Of a DNA stretch of 64,000 bases, positions 1 through 7,271 are shown piece after piece. The notes beneath the pieces are model-generated. The model did no database searches, had not been told where the DNA came from, and saw only the letters and a program-made list of their open reading frames with translations. The DNA is from Bacteroidales bacterium (GTDB taxonomy: Bacteria > Bacteroidota > Bacteroidia > Bacteroidales > UBA932). Where the stretch lies: positions 1 through 64,000 of the forward strand of contig JAFZBF010000002.1 of NCBI GenBank assembly GCA_017561885.1, read 5' to 3'. Position numbers and translations under genes: made by a program. How positions within the stretch are numbered: the first letter of the stretch is position 1; each line of letters starts with the position of its first letter.

Positions 1-199
1 AATAACTCAGTTCATAAACCTTCCCTGGCTCAATAACCCTACCCTGATACGACTTGCTGTTGTACCCTTCCGAGTAGATCCTGTCGAAATCCCCATCATA
101 CTTGGCATAGATTTGCTTATGTAACGGGAGGACATGATCCCTAACGCATTCTATAGCCTCTTTTCTGCAACTCTGACAGATTTTCATTTCTTTTTCCAT
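1..199 (-). CDS. Partial small Cys-containing protein, function unknown
   Basis: Reading leftward from an ATG at 199 the frame stays open to the window edge, giving 66 residues and no stop. The N-terminus carries a CxxC pair (ICQSC) followed by another Cys a few residues later, and the rest is basic and Tyr-rich. I do not recognise the family. The start lies 19 bases after the stop of the serine hydrolase at 219-1199, so the two are probably co-transcribed. A second in-frame ATG at 187 is an alternative start. The C-terminus lies outside the window. Confidence 0.5.
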   Translation of the reverse strand, partial: MEKEMKICQSCRKEAIECVRDHVLPLHKQIYAKYDGDFDRIYSEGYNSKSYQGRVIEPGKVYELSY

Positions 200-218
200 A
201 TCTATTATTGTATAGTAA

Positions 219-1199
219 TCAACCAATCGTCGGAAGTAATACTTCTTCTATGAAATCCACCCGGTCAAAAACGGTAGGCTTGAAAAAAGAGGTAACAGCA
301 GCTACCGTATTGGTGTCCGGGTTTACATAGATGACATTCCCGCTATTGCCAATGGCCGCATAAACGCCTTTCCCCGGATGAACAATCCACCATAGATACC
401 CATACGACATCCCACGGAAGTATTTGCTTTCAACAGTTCGTGGCGTGGTCATTTCCTCCAGCCATTGCTGCGACACTATTTGCCTGCCATTCCAAACGCC
501 TTTCTGGAGGCATAACTGGCCGATCTTAGCCATATCTGCTGCGCTCATACATAGTCCGTATCCAGGAGTTCCCAACCCCTGACGGTCAGCGAACCAGACA
601 TTCTCCTTAGGTTCTTTGCCGATGGTGAACTGTACGTGCTCCTCTGCCGACTTGGCATAATAATTCGAATGCTCCGCTATACCCAGAGGTCCAAAGAGAT
701 ACTTGTTGGCAAAATCCACGGTCTGCATCCCGGTCGCCCTAAACAGGATGCCGGAAAGGATATGAAGGCAAACCGTCTTGTAGTTAAACTCGCCGGTAAT
801 CCCTTTCCTCCCGCCAAGGAAATCCAGTGAGGCTTTCGTCCAATCCACGCTGGAACACACCTTGCTCCAGGGATCACCCTTTCCTTTATATGGGGCTCGC
901 ATGGTAAGCAGATGTCTCACCGCAACGTCATTTATAGTCCTTTCACCGCGTTTGACCTGATAATCGGGGAAAAAGGAAAGGACCTTGTCATCCACACTGC
1001 CAATCATTCCCTTTTCGATAGCGATTCCAACAAGCAGCGCCATAACGCTCTTCGTGGCTGACATAATGTGCGTGCAGTCAGTCCTCTTATACTCGTTCCA
1101 CTCGTGAGCATATATCTCCTGTCCGTCCTTCAGAACGCAAATCTGACAGATATTTTGCTGACTCCCCGCTATATAAGTTTCGAAATTCCGTTTGTTCAT
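219..1199 (-). CDS. Serine hydrolase, beta-lactamase (class C/DD-peptidase-like) family
   Basis: A 326-residue protein of the beta-lactamase-related serine hydrolase family (PF00144-type). The catalytic SxxK motif is visible as SATK at residues 47-50, in the usual context of a conserved helix. The second-motif tyrosine is probably in the segment GEFNYKT, and a late HxG-like segment reads IGNSGN, so the second and third motifs are not canonical. No signal peptide is evident, so the protein may be cytoplasmic. The open frame extends to a TTG at 1238, but the ATG at 1199 is preferred; a TAGTATTTG element just upstream (1235-1243) resembles a Bacteroidetes -7 box and would fit this start. The substrate cannot be deduced; esterase or peptidase roles are equally possible. 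Confidence 0.8.
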   Translation of the reverse strand: MNKRNFETYIAGSQQNICQICVLKDGQEIYAHEWNEYKRTDCTHIMSATKSVMALLVGIAIEKGMIGSVDDKVLSFFPDYQVKRGERTINDVAVRHLLTMRAPYKGKGDPWSKVCSSVDWTKASLDFLGGRKGITGEFNYKTVCLHILSGILFRATGMQTVDFANKYLFGPLGIAEHSNYYAKSAEEHVQFTIGKEPKENVWFADRQGLGTPGYGLCMSAADMAKIGQLCLQKGVWNGRQIVSQQWLEEMTTPRTVESKYFRGMSYGYLWWIVHPGKGVYAAIGNSGNVIYVNPDTNTVAAVTSFFKPTVFDRVDFIEEVLLPTIG

Positions 1200-1277
1200 A
1201 GCGCCATGAAAACAAGAATTTAGCTTACGATTTATCAAATACTAATCTAAGCAAAAAAAAACTTTCTAGATCTCAAA

Positions 1278-1781
1278 TCAACTGGACTGTCTGCTGCGAA
1301 TAAAATGACCTTCTTGTATAGCTGCGAAGAGGGCGATGCAAGCAATCACCCATGCAACAAGGATGAAATAAGGTTGCTCGATTGCCATCATGCCGATAAA
1401 GAGCAGGAAACCCGTCAACTTGTTGGCTTTGGTGTGCAGGAATTCAATCTTATGTTCTACCAAATACGAACTGATGGCATTGACAACCTTCACAAGCGAG
1501 ATAAGCCCTATCATAATCCACAGCGTAGCAGGCAGTTTCATCAAAGGTAATAATTTGTATCCTACTGCAACGACAAATACGAAATCAGCCAAACCATCCA
1601 ATCTGGCCCCGAACTCACTCTCTGCTCCCCATCGCCTGGCCAGAAAGCCGTCGAGCATGTCCGTCGTACCACCTATCACATAAAGCACCCGGAAGGGCAA
1701 AGACATTGTATCTACCAAGAGCAATGGCAGGCACAAAGCAATTCTTGATGCAGACAGGATATTTGGGATTAGCATGTTCAT
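1278..1781 (-). CDS. CDP-alcohol phosphatidyltransferase family protein
   Basis: A 167-residue integral membrane enzyme of the CDP-alcohol phosphatidyltransferase superfamily, which transfers a phosphatidyl group from a CDP-linked lipid to an alcohol such as glycerol-3-phosphate or inositol phosphate. The full signature is present: D41xxD44-G45xxA48-R49, eight residues, then G58xxxD62xxxD66. About five to six hydrophobic segments cover the rest, normal for the family. The acceptor alcohol cannot be read from sequence; PgsA-like is possible but the protein is short. Its ATG overlaps the stop of a truncated upstream frame (ATGA at 1778-1781), suggesting translational coupling. It follows the DUF4153 gene on the same strand. 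Confidence 0.88.
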   Translation of the reverse strand: MNMLIPNILSASRIALCLPLLLVDTMSLPFRVLYVIGGTTDMLDGFLARRWGAESEFGARLDGLADFVFVVAVGYKLLPLMKLPATLWIMIGLISLVKVVNAISSYLVEHKIEFLHTKANKLTGFLLFIGMMAIEQPYFILVAWVIACIALFAAIQEGHFIRSRQSS

Positions 1782-1954
1782 GGATTTACCAGATAAAAGG
1801 AATCACTCATCACCAACCCCGCCACAAACATCGGCACAAACAGAATTCCCAAAAGCAACCATCCTTGCCAAAAGGAGAGCGACCCCGCAGGAAGGAAGAT
1901 AAGCAGACACAGAATGGCCACGCCCAACAGGTATTTGGCTATTTGATGAATCAT
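1778..1954 (-). pseudogene. N-terminal remnant of an isoprenylcysteine carboxylmethyltransferase-like gene
   Basis: A 58-codon frame sits between the DUF4153 gene and the CDP-alcohol phosphatidyltransferase. It encodes two hydrophobic segments with the pattern LFLPAGSLxxWQGW followed by FVPMFVAGLV, which I recognise as the usual N-terminus of bacterial membrane methyltransferases of the isoprenylcysteine carboxylmethyltransferase (ICMT/PEMT-like) family. Full-length relatives run to roughly 190-210 residues and carry the catalytic domain in the missing C-terminal half. Here the similarity ends abruptly after AGLVM and the frame closes nine residues later at a TGA that overlaps the next ATG. 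I infer a deletion that left the first exon-like portion in frame; it could still be translated as a small membrane protein. Confidence 0.55.
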
Positions 1955-1971
1955 TCGTCAAAGGTATGGTT

Positions 1972-3636
1972 TCAATTATCATTTTGAGCCGGACTCGGTA
2001 TTTTGAAGATGACATACATAGAATAACCCAGGCTGTTTGCAAACTTGGCCTTGTCATCTGTAATATCCCAGAATACCACCTTATAAATGCCATTTTCATA
2101 AATAAGGATTTCTTCCGGAGCAGTGTTTCCATCGGCTCTCTCAAGTCTCTCACGCACAGGACAATAAATTAAAGTATCTACAGGGTTGTTTATATTGAAG
2201 AACGCCAGGCCGAGAGAATCTTCCTGCATATATACTTCAGGAACGATCTGGTTATAAGGTCCCAGGTCAATATCCCCTGATATGTCATTCAGAGACCAGA
2301 GCGTTGCCTGATGGATATCGTTCTTTGCATTTTGAAGATCTGTAATCTCAAGCTGGTATTCTCCATAATGGCCATAGCGTCGGTTGAAGGCTGATGAATC
2401 CATCTGCGCTTTGAGATAGCTCCATCTCCCGTAACTCTCCTCTATATATTTTGTCCGTACAGTATCTTTCACAAGTTCATGGTAATCGTCAATCACAGGA
2501 AAGCGCCCGTCAACAAGCACCTCCGGAAGCAGTTTGTCAAGCCTGGACATCTGGTTCCTGAGGCCGAAATCACGTGCACGGATGCCGGGGACAAAAGTGA
2601 AAAGGGCAGCCGCAACCGCCATAATCAGCGACATCAGCTGGAAGCGCCTCGTACGCTCGCAAACAAGCATAATACAATACGCTGTCACAAGGACGGAGAG
2701 AACCATCAGATAGAAGCGAGTGTCCGTGAGGCCGTACTCCCCTACCCGGCGGATGATTCCAATCCAAAGCAGAACCAGCGGTGCTGCCGCGATGGCAGGA
2801 AAAGATTTGTAGAACCACTCATAGTGCCTTTTTTCCAATTGAAGTCGAAGCAGATAACATCCCAGCCCAACGGACAGGAATCCCAGCACCATATAGGCCA
2901 CGCCCCCTTCCGGCAATTCACATCTGAGCAGGATCCGGAAAATATAACCATACAGGATGACTGTATAAATTACAAGTGCAGTGGATAGAATAAAGTCTAC
3001 TATGATCCGAAGCAGACTTTCACCTTTGATAATGTCGGAACCTTTATCAAGAAGGCTGCAGCAAAGGAGCGGTGTAACTACCAGCCCGATAAATACAGCG
3101 GGATAACTGTAACACTCTTCTTTCAGGGACAGGTCGAACAGGAACTTAACCGACGCGTAGATGGCAGAGAAGACTCCCAACAGCAGCAGTCCCAAAAGCA
3201 GGCCTTCAGCAAGTCTCAGAATCACGGAAAGGATATTCCGGCCGAAGGAAACATTATCCATCTTCTCTTTGCCGATTATCAGCGCAATACCGGCCAGCAG
3301 ATATGAGATGATGACGCTCCAGTCATCAGGGTGCGAGCAACAAAGCAGAAGAGGAATCCATACAAGCCATGACAAATAATATAGAATCTCGATCAGCTTG
3401 TGCCGATTCCTGAACCGATTTAGGAAATAACACAGGACAAACTGCGGGACGAACCAGATTAGAGATTGCTCTACATCCACTTCCATACCGAGACGAGTCA
3501 ATGCATTTCCCAATGACTCCTGAAATAAGAATAGCAGATAATAAGTGATGCATAGGGCAGATTCAACCGGATAATCCCGAAGACTCATTGCCAGTTCCTT
3601 GATTCTGCTTAAAAGCCTGTTTATTACTTTTCCCAT
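1972..3636 (-). CDS. DUF4153 domain-containing multi-pass membrane protein
   Basis: A 554-residue protein beginning with a short basic stretch and a YPVE motif, followed by about ten hydrophobic helices up to roughly residue 345 and then a soluble C-terminal region of about 200 residues rich in Tyr and Asp. This is the architecture of the Bacteroidetes DUF4153 family, whose biochemical role is unknown. The soluble tail most likely faces outside the cytoplasmic membrane, but this is inference from the helix count. It heads the leftward unit that continues into the ICMT remnant and the CDP-alcohol phosphatidyltransferase (17 bases to the former). The ATG at 3636 is the only sensible start; the 168-base gap to the next gene is a divergent promoter region. 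Confidence 0.8.
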   Translation of the reverse strand: MGKVINRLLSRIKELAMSLRDYPVESALCITYYLLFLFQESLGNALTRLGMEVDVEQSLIWFVPQFVLCYFLNRFRNRHKLIEILYYLSWLVWIPLLLCCSHPDDWSVIISYLLAGIALIIGKEKMDNVSFGRNILSVILRLAEGLLLGLLLLGVFSAIYASVKFLFDLSLKEECYSYPAVFIGLVVTPLLCCSLLDKGSDIIKGESLLRIIVDFILSTALVIYTVILYGYIFRILLRCELPEGGVAYMVLGFLSVGLGCYLLRLQLEKRHYEWFYKSFPAIAAAPLVLLWIGIIRRVGEYGLTDTRFYLMVLSVLVTAYCIMLVCERTRRFQLMSLIMAVAAALFTFVPGIRARDFGLRNQMSRLDKLLPEVLVDGRFPVIDDYHELVKDTVRTKYIEESYGRWSYLKAQMDSSAFNRRYGHYGEYQLEITDLQNAKNDIHQATLWSLNDISGDIDLGPYNQIVPEVYMQEDSLGLAFFNINNPVDTLIYCPVRERLERADGNTAPEEILIYENGIYKVVFWDITDDKAKFANSLGYSMYVIFKIPSPAQNDN

Positions 3637-3763
3637 TAAACAAATAATTAAAATTCTATCTGCAACCGCTCCAGAATACTTACTCTCATCTCAACGTGAT
3701 GATATTGTAAAACGCTAATGCAAAATAAGAAAGCCTGTCTTAATAACCAAATCCGCACTTTGG

Positions 3764-3798
3764 TTTGTCAAGCATAGTCAGATAATTGACTATATTTG
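3764..3798 (+). promoter_or_regulatory. Probable Bacteroidetes-type promoter for the TonB receptor unit
   Basis: A perfect TAnnTTTG -7 element (TATATTTG, 3791-3798) lies 23 bases after a TTTG (3764-3767) that could serve as the -33 element; the usual spacing is about 19-21, so the pairing is slightly long. The -7 box ends only six bases before the ATG at 3805, so the transcript would be leaderless or nearly so. Confidence 0.5.
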
Positions 3799-3804
3799 TA
3801 AGGT

Positions 3805-5427
3805 ATGCGATTGAGAAATCTGACTTTGCTCATCCTGCCTTTTCTGATGCAGGCTGCTGTTCCGGCCCTCGGGGCGGAACCGGATTCAACCGGCATTAAA
3901 GACAACAGCGCCATTTTCTTCAACGCGTCGTCTGACAGCAAGCCAAGGGAAGTCTCACTCGGTCTGCCCACGAACAACAACTCCGCTGTCCAGATTTTCG
4001 AAGACGGTCTCCCTGTATCGTACTACATATACCATTCATTCCCATACAAGAGCTGGCACGGAGGTGCGAGCGCAAACACTACAGGCTCCATAGGACCTAT
4101 GGAGACGGCCATGCGGTATGGTGAGATCAACAACTACGTCGACAGCTACAACAAAACAGGAAGCGATAGTTTCGGGGGCGTGCTGAATTATACTTTCGGC
4201 ATCTGGGGACAGCATAAGGTGGATCTCAACATCTCCGGCCCCATAGCCCGCGGCTGGCAATACTCTCTCAGTACCTACCAGAACTTCGACCCCGGTTCAA
4301 ACCACCTGGCCACACCCCACCTGAAAGACCGGCATCAATTTTACAAAGCTGTTATATCCAAAGCTCTGCCTCGAGGGACAGTTGCTCTCATATATCAATT
4401 TGTGAACTATATGAGCATAGGAGAGAATTTCGGCCCCTTCGTCTTTGTCGGAGACGGCAGCGTGACAGCTTATAACGGTTTCGATTTAGGTAAGGATTCA
4501 TACCGTCCCGATGAAGGATATGTCAGCTACGTGGATTTCCTCACCGGCGAGATGAAGACCATGGACATCAAGGATGCCAACCGCGACAAATCCCATCACC
4601 TGACGCTGAGGCTGGAATGCGAACTGGGCAACGGGGTCCGGCTTGACGTCCGCAGCCGCTTCAAACACGCTGGGTCCCAGAGAGGAGCCGGAACCCTCGC
4701 CGGAATAGACGAAGCTACCGCTGGGGATGGTTACTCCTTCATCGACGGAAGTGTCTATACCGGTCTGCTGCAGAAAAGGATGCTGCTGCACTTCGATGCC
4801 TTCGAAACTTCATGGATGAACAACGCCGAGCTGAGTTTTTCCAGAGGTAACCACTCTTTCAGAACCGGACTCGACTACTCTTTCAACCATGGCGGGACGG
4901 TATCATCCTCCTCTATCTTTTCTCACGAAGTCAGCAAGGATCCACGTCTGATTCTGAATCACGGCCAGAAGTACTACAATTACAACACAGGAGGAGAGTA
5001 CTACGACGGTTTCGAGAACAAAGTGGCGGCGTATTTTAAAGACAGCTGGTCTGACGGCGGAAGGCTCATGGCCGAGGCTTTCCTGCGCATCGAAGGCCTT
5101 TCGATCCGCGGCAAGGCAGCGAACAATATCGGAGGGGACACCAGCAACACCCGTTATTCTGGATTCGACCTCACCAAGGGAAAGATCACCCACTTCTCAG
5201 AAACCTACCTTAACGGTGCTTTCGGCATTCAAGCCACCTGTCGCATCGTAGGAGGGCTGAGTGCCCAGGCCGATGCTACCGCAACGCGCATCCACAGCAA
5301 TATCTTCAATTACGGCGGATATTACTACCCTACCACCGATCCGACCGACACATATCTGATCAGGGGCGGCTTAGCATTCAAGAACGAATGGATCAACCTG
5401 TTGTCACAGCTGAATTACATCCACTAG
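3805..5427 (+). CDS. TonB-dependent receptor, N-terminal portion ending at an in-frame TAG
   Basis: This frame encodes a signal peptide (about residues 1-23, ending ALGA), a short plug-like region (VQIFEDGLPVS, then GSIGPMETAMRYGEI) and most of an outer-membrane beta-barrel, as in TonB-dependent receptors. It stops at a TAG at 5425-5427, codon 541, in the middle of a barrel strand (reading LNYIH then stop). The same frame continues without any further stop to 6039 and ends in a typical C-terminal barrel strand finishing in Phe, so the intact protein would be 744 residues. CAG to TAG is the simplest change. There is no SusD homologue nearby. The next genes, a secreted esterase and a beta-helix carbohydrate-binding lipoprotein, suggest a glycan-related ligand. 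The truncated product would lack its last barrel strands and probably not fold in the membrane. Confidence 0.75.
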   Translation: MRLRNLTLLILPFLMQAAVPALGAEPDSTGIKDNSAIFFNASSDSKPREVSLGLPTNNNSAVQIFEDGLPVSYYIYHSFPYKSWHGGASANTTGSIGPMETAMRYGEINNYVDSYNKTGSDSFGGVLNYTFGIWGQHKVDLNISGPIARGWQYSLSTYQNFDPGSNHLATPHLKDRHQFYKAVISKALPRGTVALIYQFVNYMSIGENFGPFVFVGDGSVTAYNGFDLGKDSYRPDEGYVSYVDFLTGEMKTMDIKDANRDKSHHLTLRLECELGNGVRLDVRSRFKHAGSQRGAGTLAGIDEATAGDGYSFIDGSVYTGLLQKRMLLHFDAFETSWMNNAELSFSRGNHSFRTGLDYSFNHGGTVSSSSIFSHEVSKDPRLILNHGQKYYNYNTGGEYYDGFENKVAAYFKDSWSDGGRLMAEAFLRIEGLSIRGKAANNIGGDTSNTRYSGFDLTKGKITHFSETYLNGAFGIQATCRIVGGLSAQADATATRIHSNIFNYGGYYYPTTDPTDTYLIRGGLAFKNEWINLLSQLNYIH

Positions 5428-6039
5428 AGCAATTACAACACACGCTCAGTCTTCCAACACGTCCTTCAGAAAGAGGCCGGCGGCTATCCTGCTGGCTATA
5501 CCGAGTCCGTCAGCCTTCCTCAGACCTATGGAATCTCATCTCTCGGCTGGGTCACCGACGCCATGATAACTCCCGCAAAAGGTCTTTCATTCCACGTACA
5601 GTTCACGCTCAGGAACCCAAGGTATGAGAATTTCATCTTCTCTCCGACTTTCTCCGACGGCGTGACCGAACACCACGACTTCTCAGGCAAGAATGTCACC
5701 AACCTCCATAAGATGGAAATCATCTTCGACCCTTCCTACAGTTTCGGGCCATGGAGGCTTTGGCTGAATACGAGATATATTTCGAAGCAATACATCAACA
5801 AGACAAACTCACTCTATTTCAAAGGTCGGCTGGAGACATTCGGAGGAGCCGACTACCGTTTGAACCAGAATATCAAGTTCAGCCTCAATATCATCAACCT
5901 TCTCAATCAGAAAGGCGCCAGCGGGCGCATAAGCTCCGCCGACCTCGTCGAAGACGCATCCCAATACAAGAACTACGTGATGTCCGGAACTTTCATCCGT
6001 CCCTTTACCATAGAATTGGGGGTAAGCATATCGTTCTAG
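5428..6039 (+). pseudogene. C-terminal barrel portion of the interrupted TonB-dependent receptor
   Basis: This is the in-frame continuation of the receptor after the TAG at 5425-5427. It begins SNYNTRSVFQ, runs 203 codons with no other stop, and ends with a strand reading PFTIELGVSISF, the aromatic C-terminus expected of an outer-membrane barrel. The first internal ATG is at 5563, so an automated caller may show a separate 158-residue gene here; it has no signal peptide and cannot be an independent outer-membrane protein. The absence of frameshifts or further stops over 600 bases suggests the nonsense change is recent, a sequencing error, or tolerated by readthrough. Confidence 0.75.
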
Positions 6040-6058
6040 GACAGCCTCCAGAAAAACG

Positions 6059-6066
6059 TATATTTG
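6059..6066 (+). promoter_or_regulatory. Candidate -7 element for the esterase gene
   Basis: TATATTTG matches the Bacteroidetes TAnnTTTG -7 consensus and lies 55 bases before the ATG at 6122. No TTTG occurs at the expected -33 distance, so the promoter is only a candidate. If real, the esterase and the following lipoprotein can be expressed independently of the broken receptor. Confidence 0.35.
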
Positions 6067-6121
6067 TATAGAACAAAATGATATCCACTACAAACACTAT
6101 TAACATTTATAACATACGACC

Positions 6122-7201
6122 ATGAAGAAGTTATTGATTCTTGGTGCCTCTCTCATATTGGCATTGTCCTTTAATGCCAACGCACAGCCTCCACAGCAGG
6201 CACAGATTGTATCCAAAGCCGATATGAATACCGTTGAATTCGTAGTCCGCGACGGCAAGCCGATTCTTATGGACATCTATCAGTTCAAGGAGCAGAAAAC
6301 CGAGAGCGGACGTCCCGTATTCATCTATGCCTTCGGAGGAGCCTGGGCGATGGGCTCGAGGGTGGACGCGCTCTGCAACCCGCTGTATGACCACCTCTGC
6401 GAGAAAGGCTGGGTCTGCGTATCGATAGACTACCGCCTCGGTTCCGCCCGCGGCAGGGACGGACAGCCGCTCATCACACCCCCGGAGGGATATAATCCTT
6501 TCCAGTATTCAATAGATATCGGCGTGGAAGACATCTATGCTGCCACAGTATGGCTGATCGATCATGCTGACGAATACAACATCGATCCCACCAAGATCGT
6601 CATCAGCGGCAGCAGCGCCGGAGCCATCAACAGTATGAACGCCGAGTACTATATTTGCTCGGGCCACAGGATTGCAAAGGAAAACCTCCCCGCAGACTTC
6701 AATTACGCCGGTGTTATCCCTATGGCGGGTGCAGTATATCTGACCGGAGAGAACGACACCCAGCTCAGGTGGGACAAGACCCCCTGCCCCATGTGCTTCT
6801 TCCACGGTTCTACCGACCCCACCGTAACATTTGACGTAGAAAACAATCCGAACCGTCACGGCTTCGGGCCCAACTATATCAGCAAACAGCTATATGCAAT
6901 GGATGTTCCTTATATGCTCTACGAGTACTTCGGCGGCGACCATGTAATGGCACTCCTTCCCCTGAAGTGGTTCTGGAACGAAATAGATTCTTTCCTGGAC
7001 AGAATAGTGCTCGACGGACAGAACATCAAGGTACACGCTGTTGAAAGGTCACCGAAACCCCGCACCAACGAGAACTTCCTCGACAGCGTACGTCCCGGTC
7101 AGTTTCAGGCCGTGAACCGTATGCGCGGTCAGGGTGGCGGTGCTCCCGGCGGGCAGGGTGTCCGTCCTCAAGGCGCACCGCAGGGTGCCCCGCAAAGATA
7201 G
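6122..7201 (+). CDS. Secreted alpha/beta-hydrolase (carboxylesterase-like)
   Basis: A 359-residue protein with a signal peptide (residues 1-21, ending ANA) and an esterase/lipase alpha/beta-hydrolase fold. The oxyanion-hole segment reads AFGGAW at about 70-75, where most relatives have HGGxW; the nucleophile elbow is GSSAG with Ser165; the acid is probably Asp232 in HGSTDP; and His274 in GGDHVM completes the triad. The last 25 or so residues (from about 334) are a low-complexity Gly/Gln/Pro/Arg tail with no fold expected. It lies between the interrupted TonB receptor and the beta-helix lipoprotein, all on the same strand, so de-esterification of a glycan or of its aromatic substituents is a reasonable guess. 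Substrate specificity is not readable. Confidence 0.85.
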   Translation: MKKLLILGASLILALSFNANAQPPQQAQIVSKADMNTVEFVVRDGKPILMDIYQFKEQKTESGRPVFIYAFGGAWAMGSRVDALCNPLYDHLCEKGWVCVSIDYRLGSARGRDGQPLITPPEGYNPFQYSIDIGVEDIYAATVWLIDHADEYNIDPTKIVISGSSAGAINSMNAEYYICSGHRIAKENLPADFNYAGVIPMAGAVYLTGENDTQLRWDKTPCPMCFFHGSTDPTVTFDVENNPNRHGFGPNYISKQLYAMDVPYMLYEYFGGDHVMALLPLKWFWNEIDSFLDRIVLDGQNIKVHAVERSPKPRTNENFLDSVRPGQFQAVNRMRGQGGGAPGGQGVRPQGAPQGAPQR

Positions 7202-7271
7202 AATCGGCACCTTGGGTTTTTGGCATGATTGTTGGCCAAAAGAGACCAACCCTGCTAAAACCTAAAGATTC

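Noticed and set aside
5425..5427. General amber recoding as explanation for the in-frame TAG
   Set aside because: Several neighbouring genes end naturally at TAG and would run into non-coding sequence if it were read as an amino acid.
7205..7250. Possible hairpin TTTTTGGC/GCCAAAAG between the esterase and the beta-helix gene
   Set aside because: Only about seven A-T-rich pairs, no T run following, and the two genes look co-transcribed.
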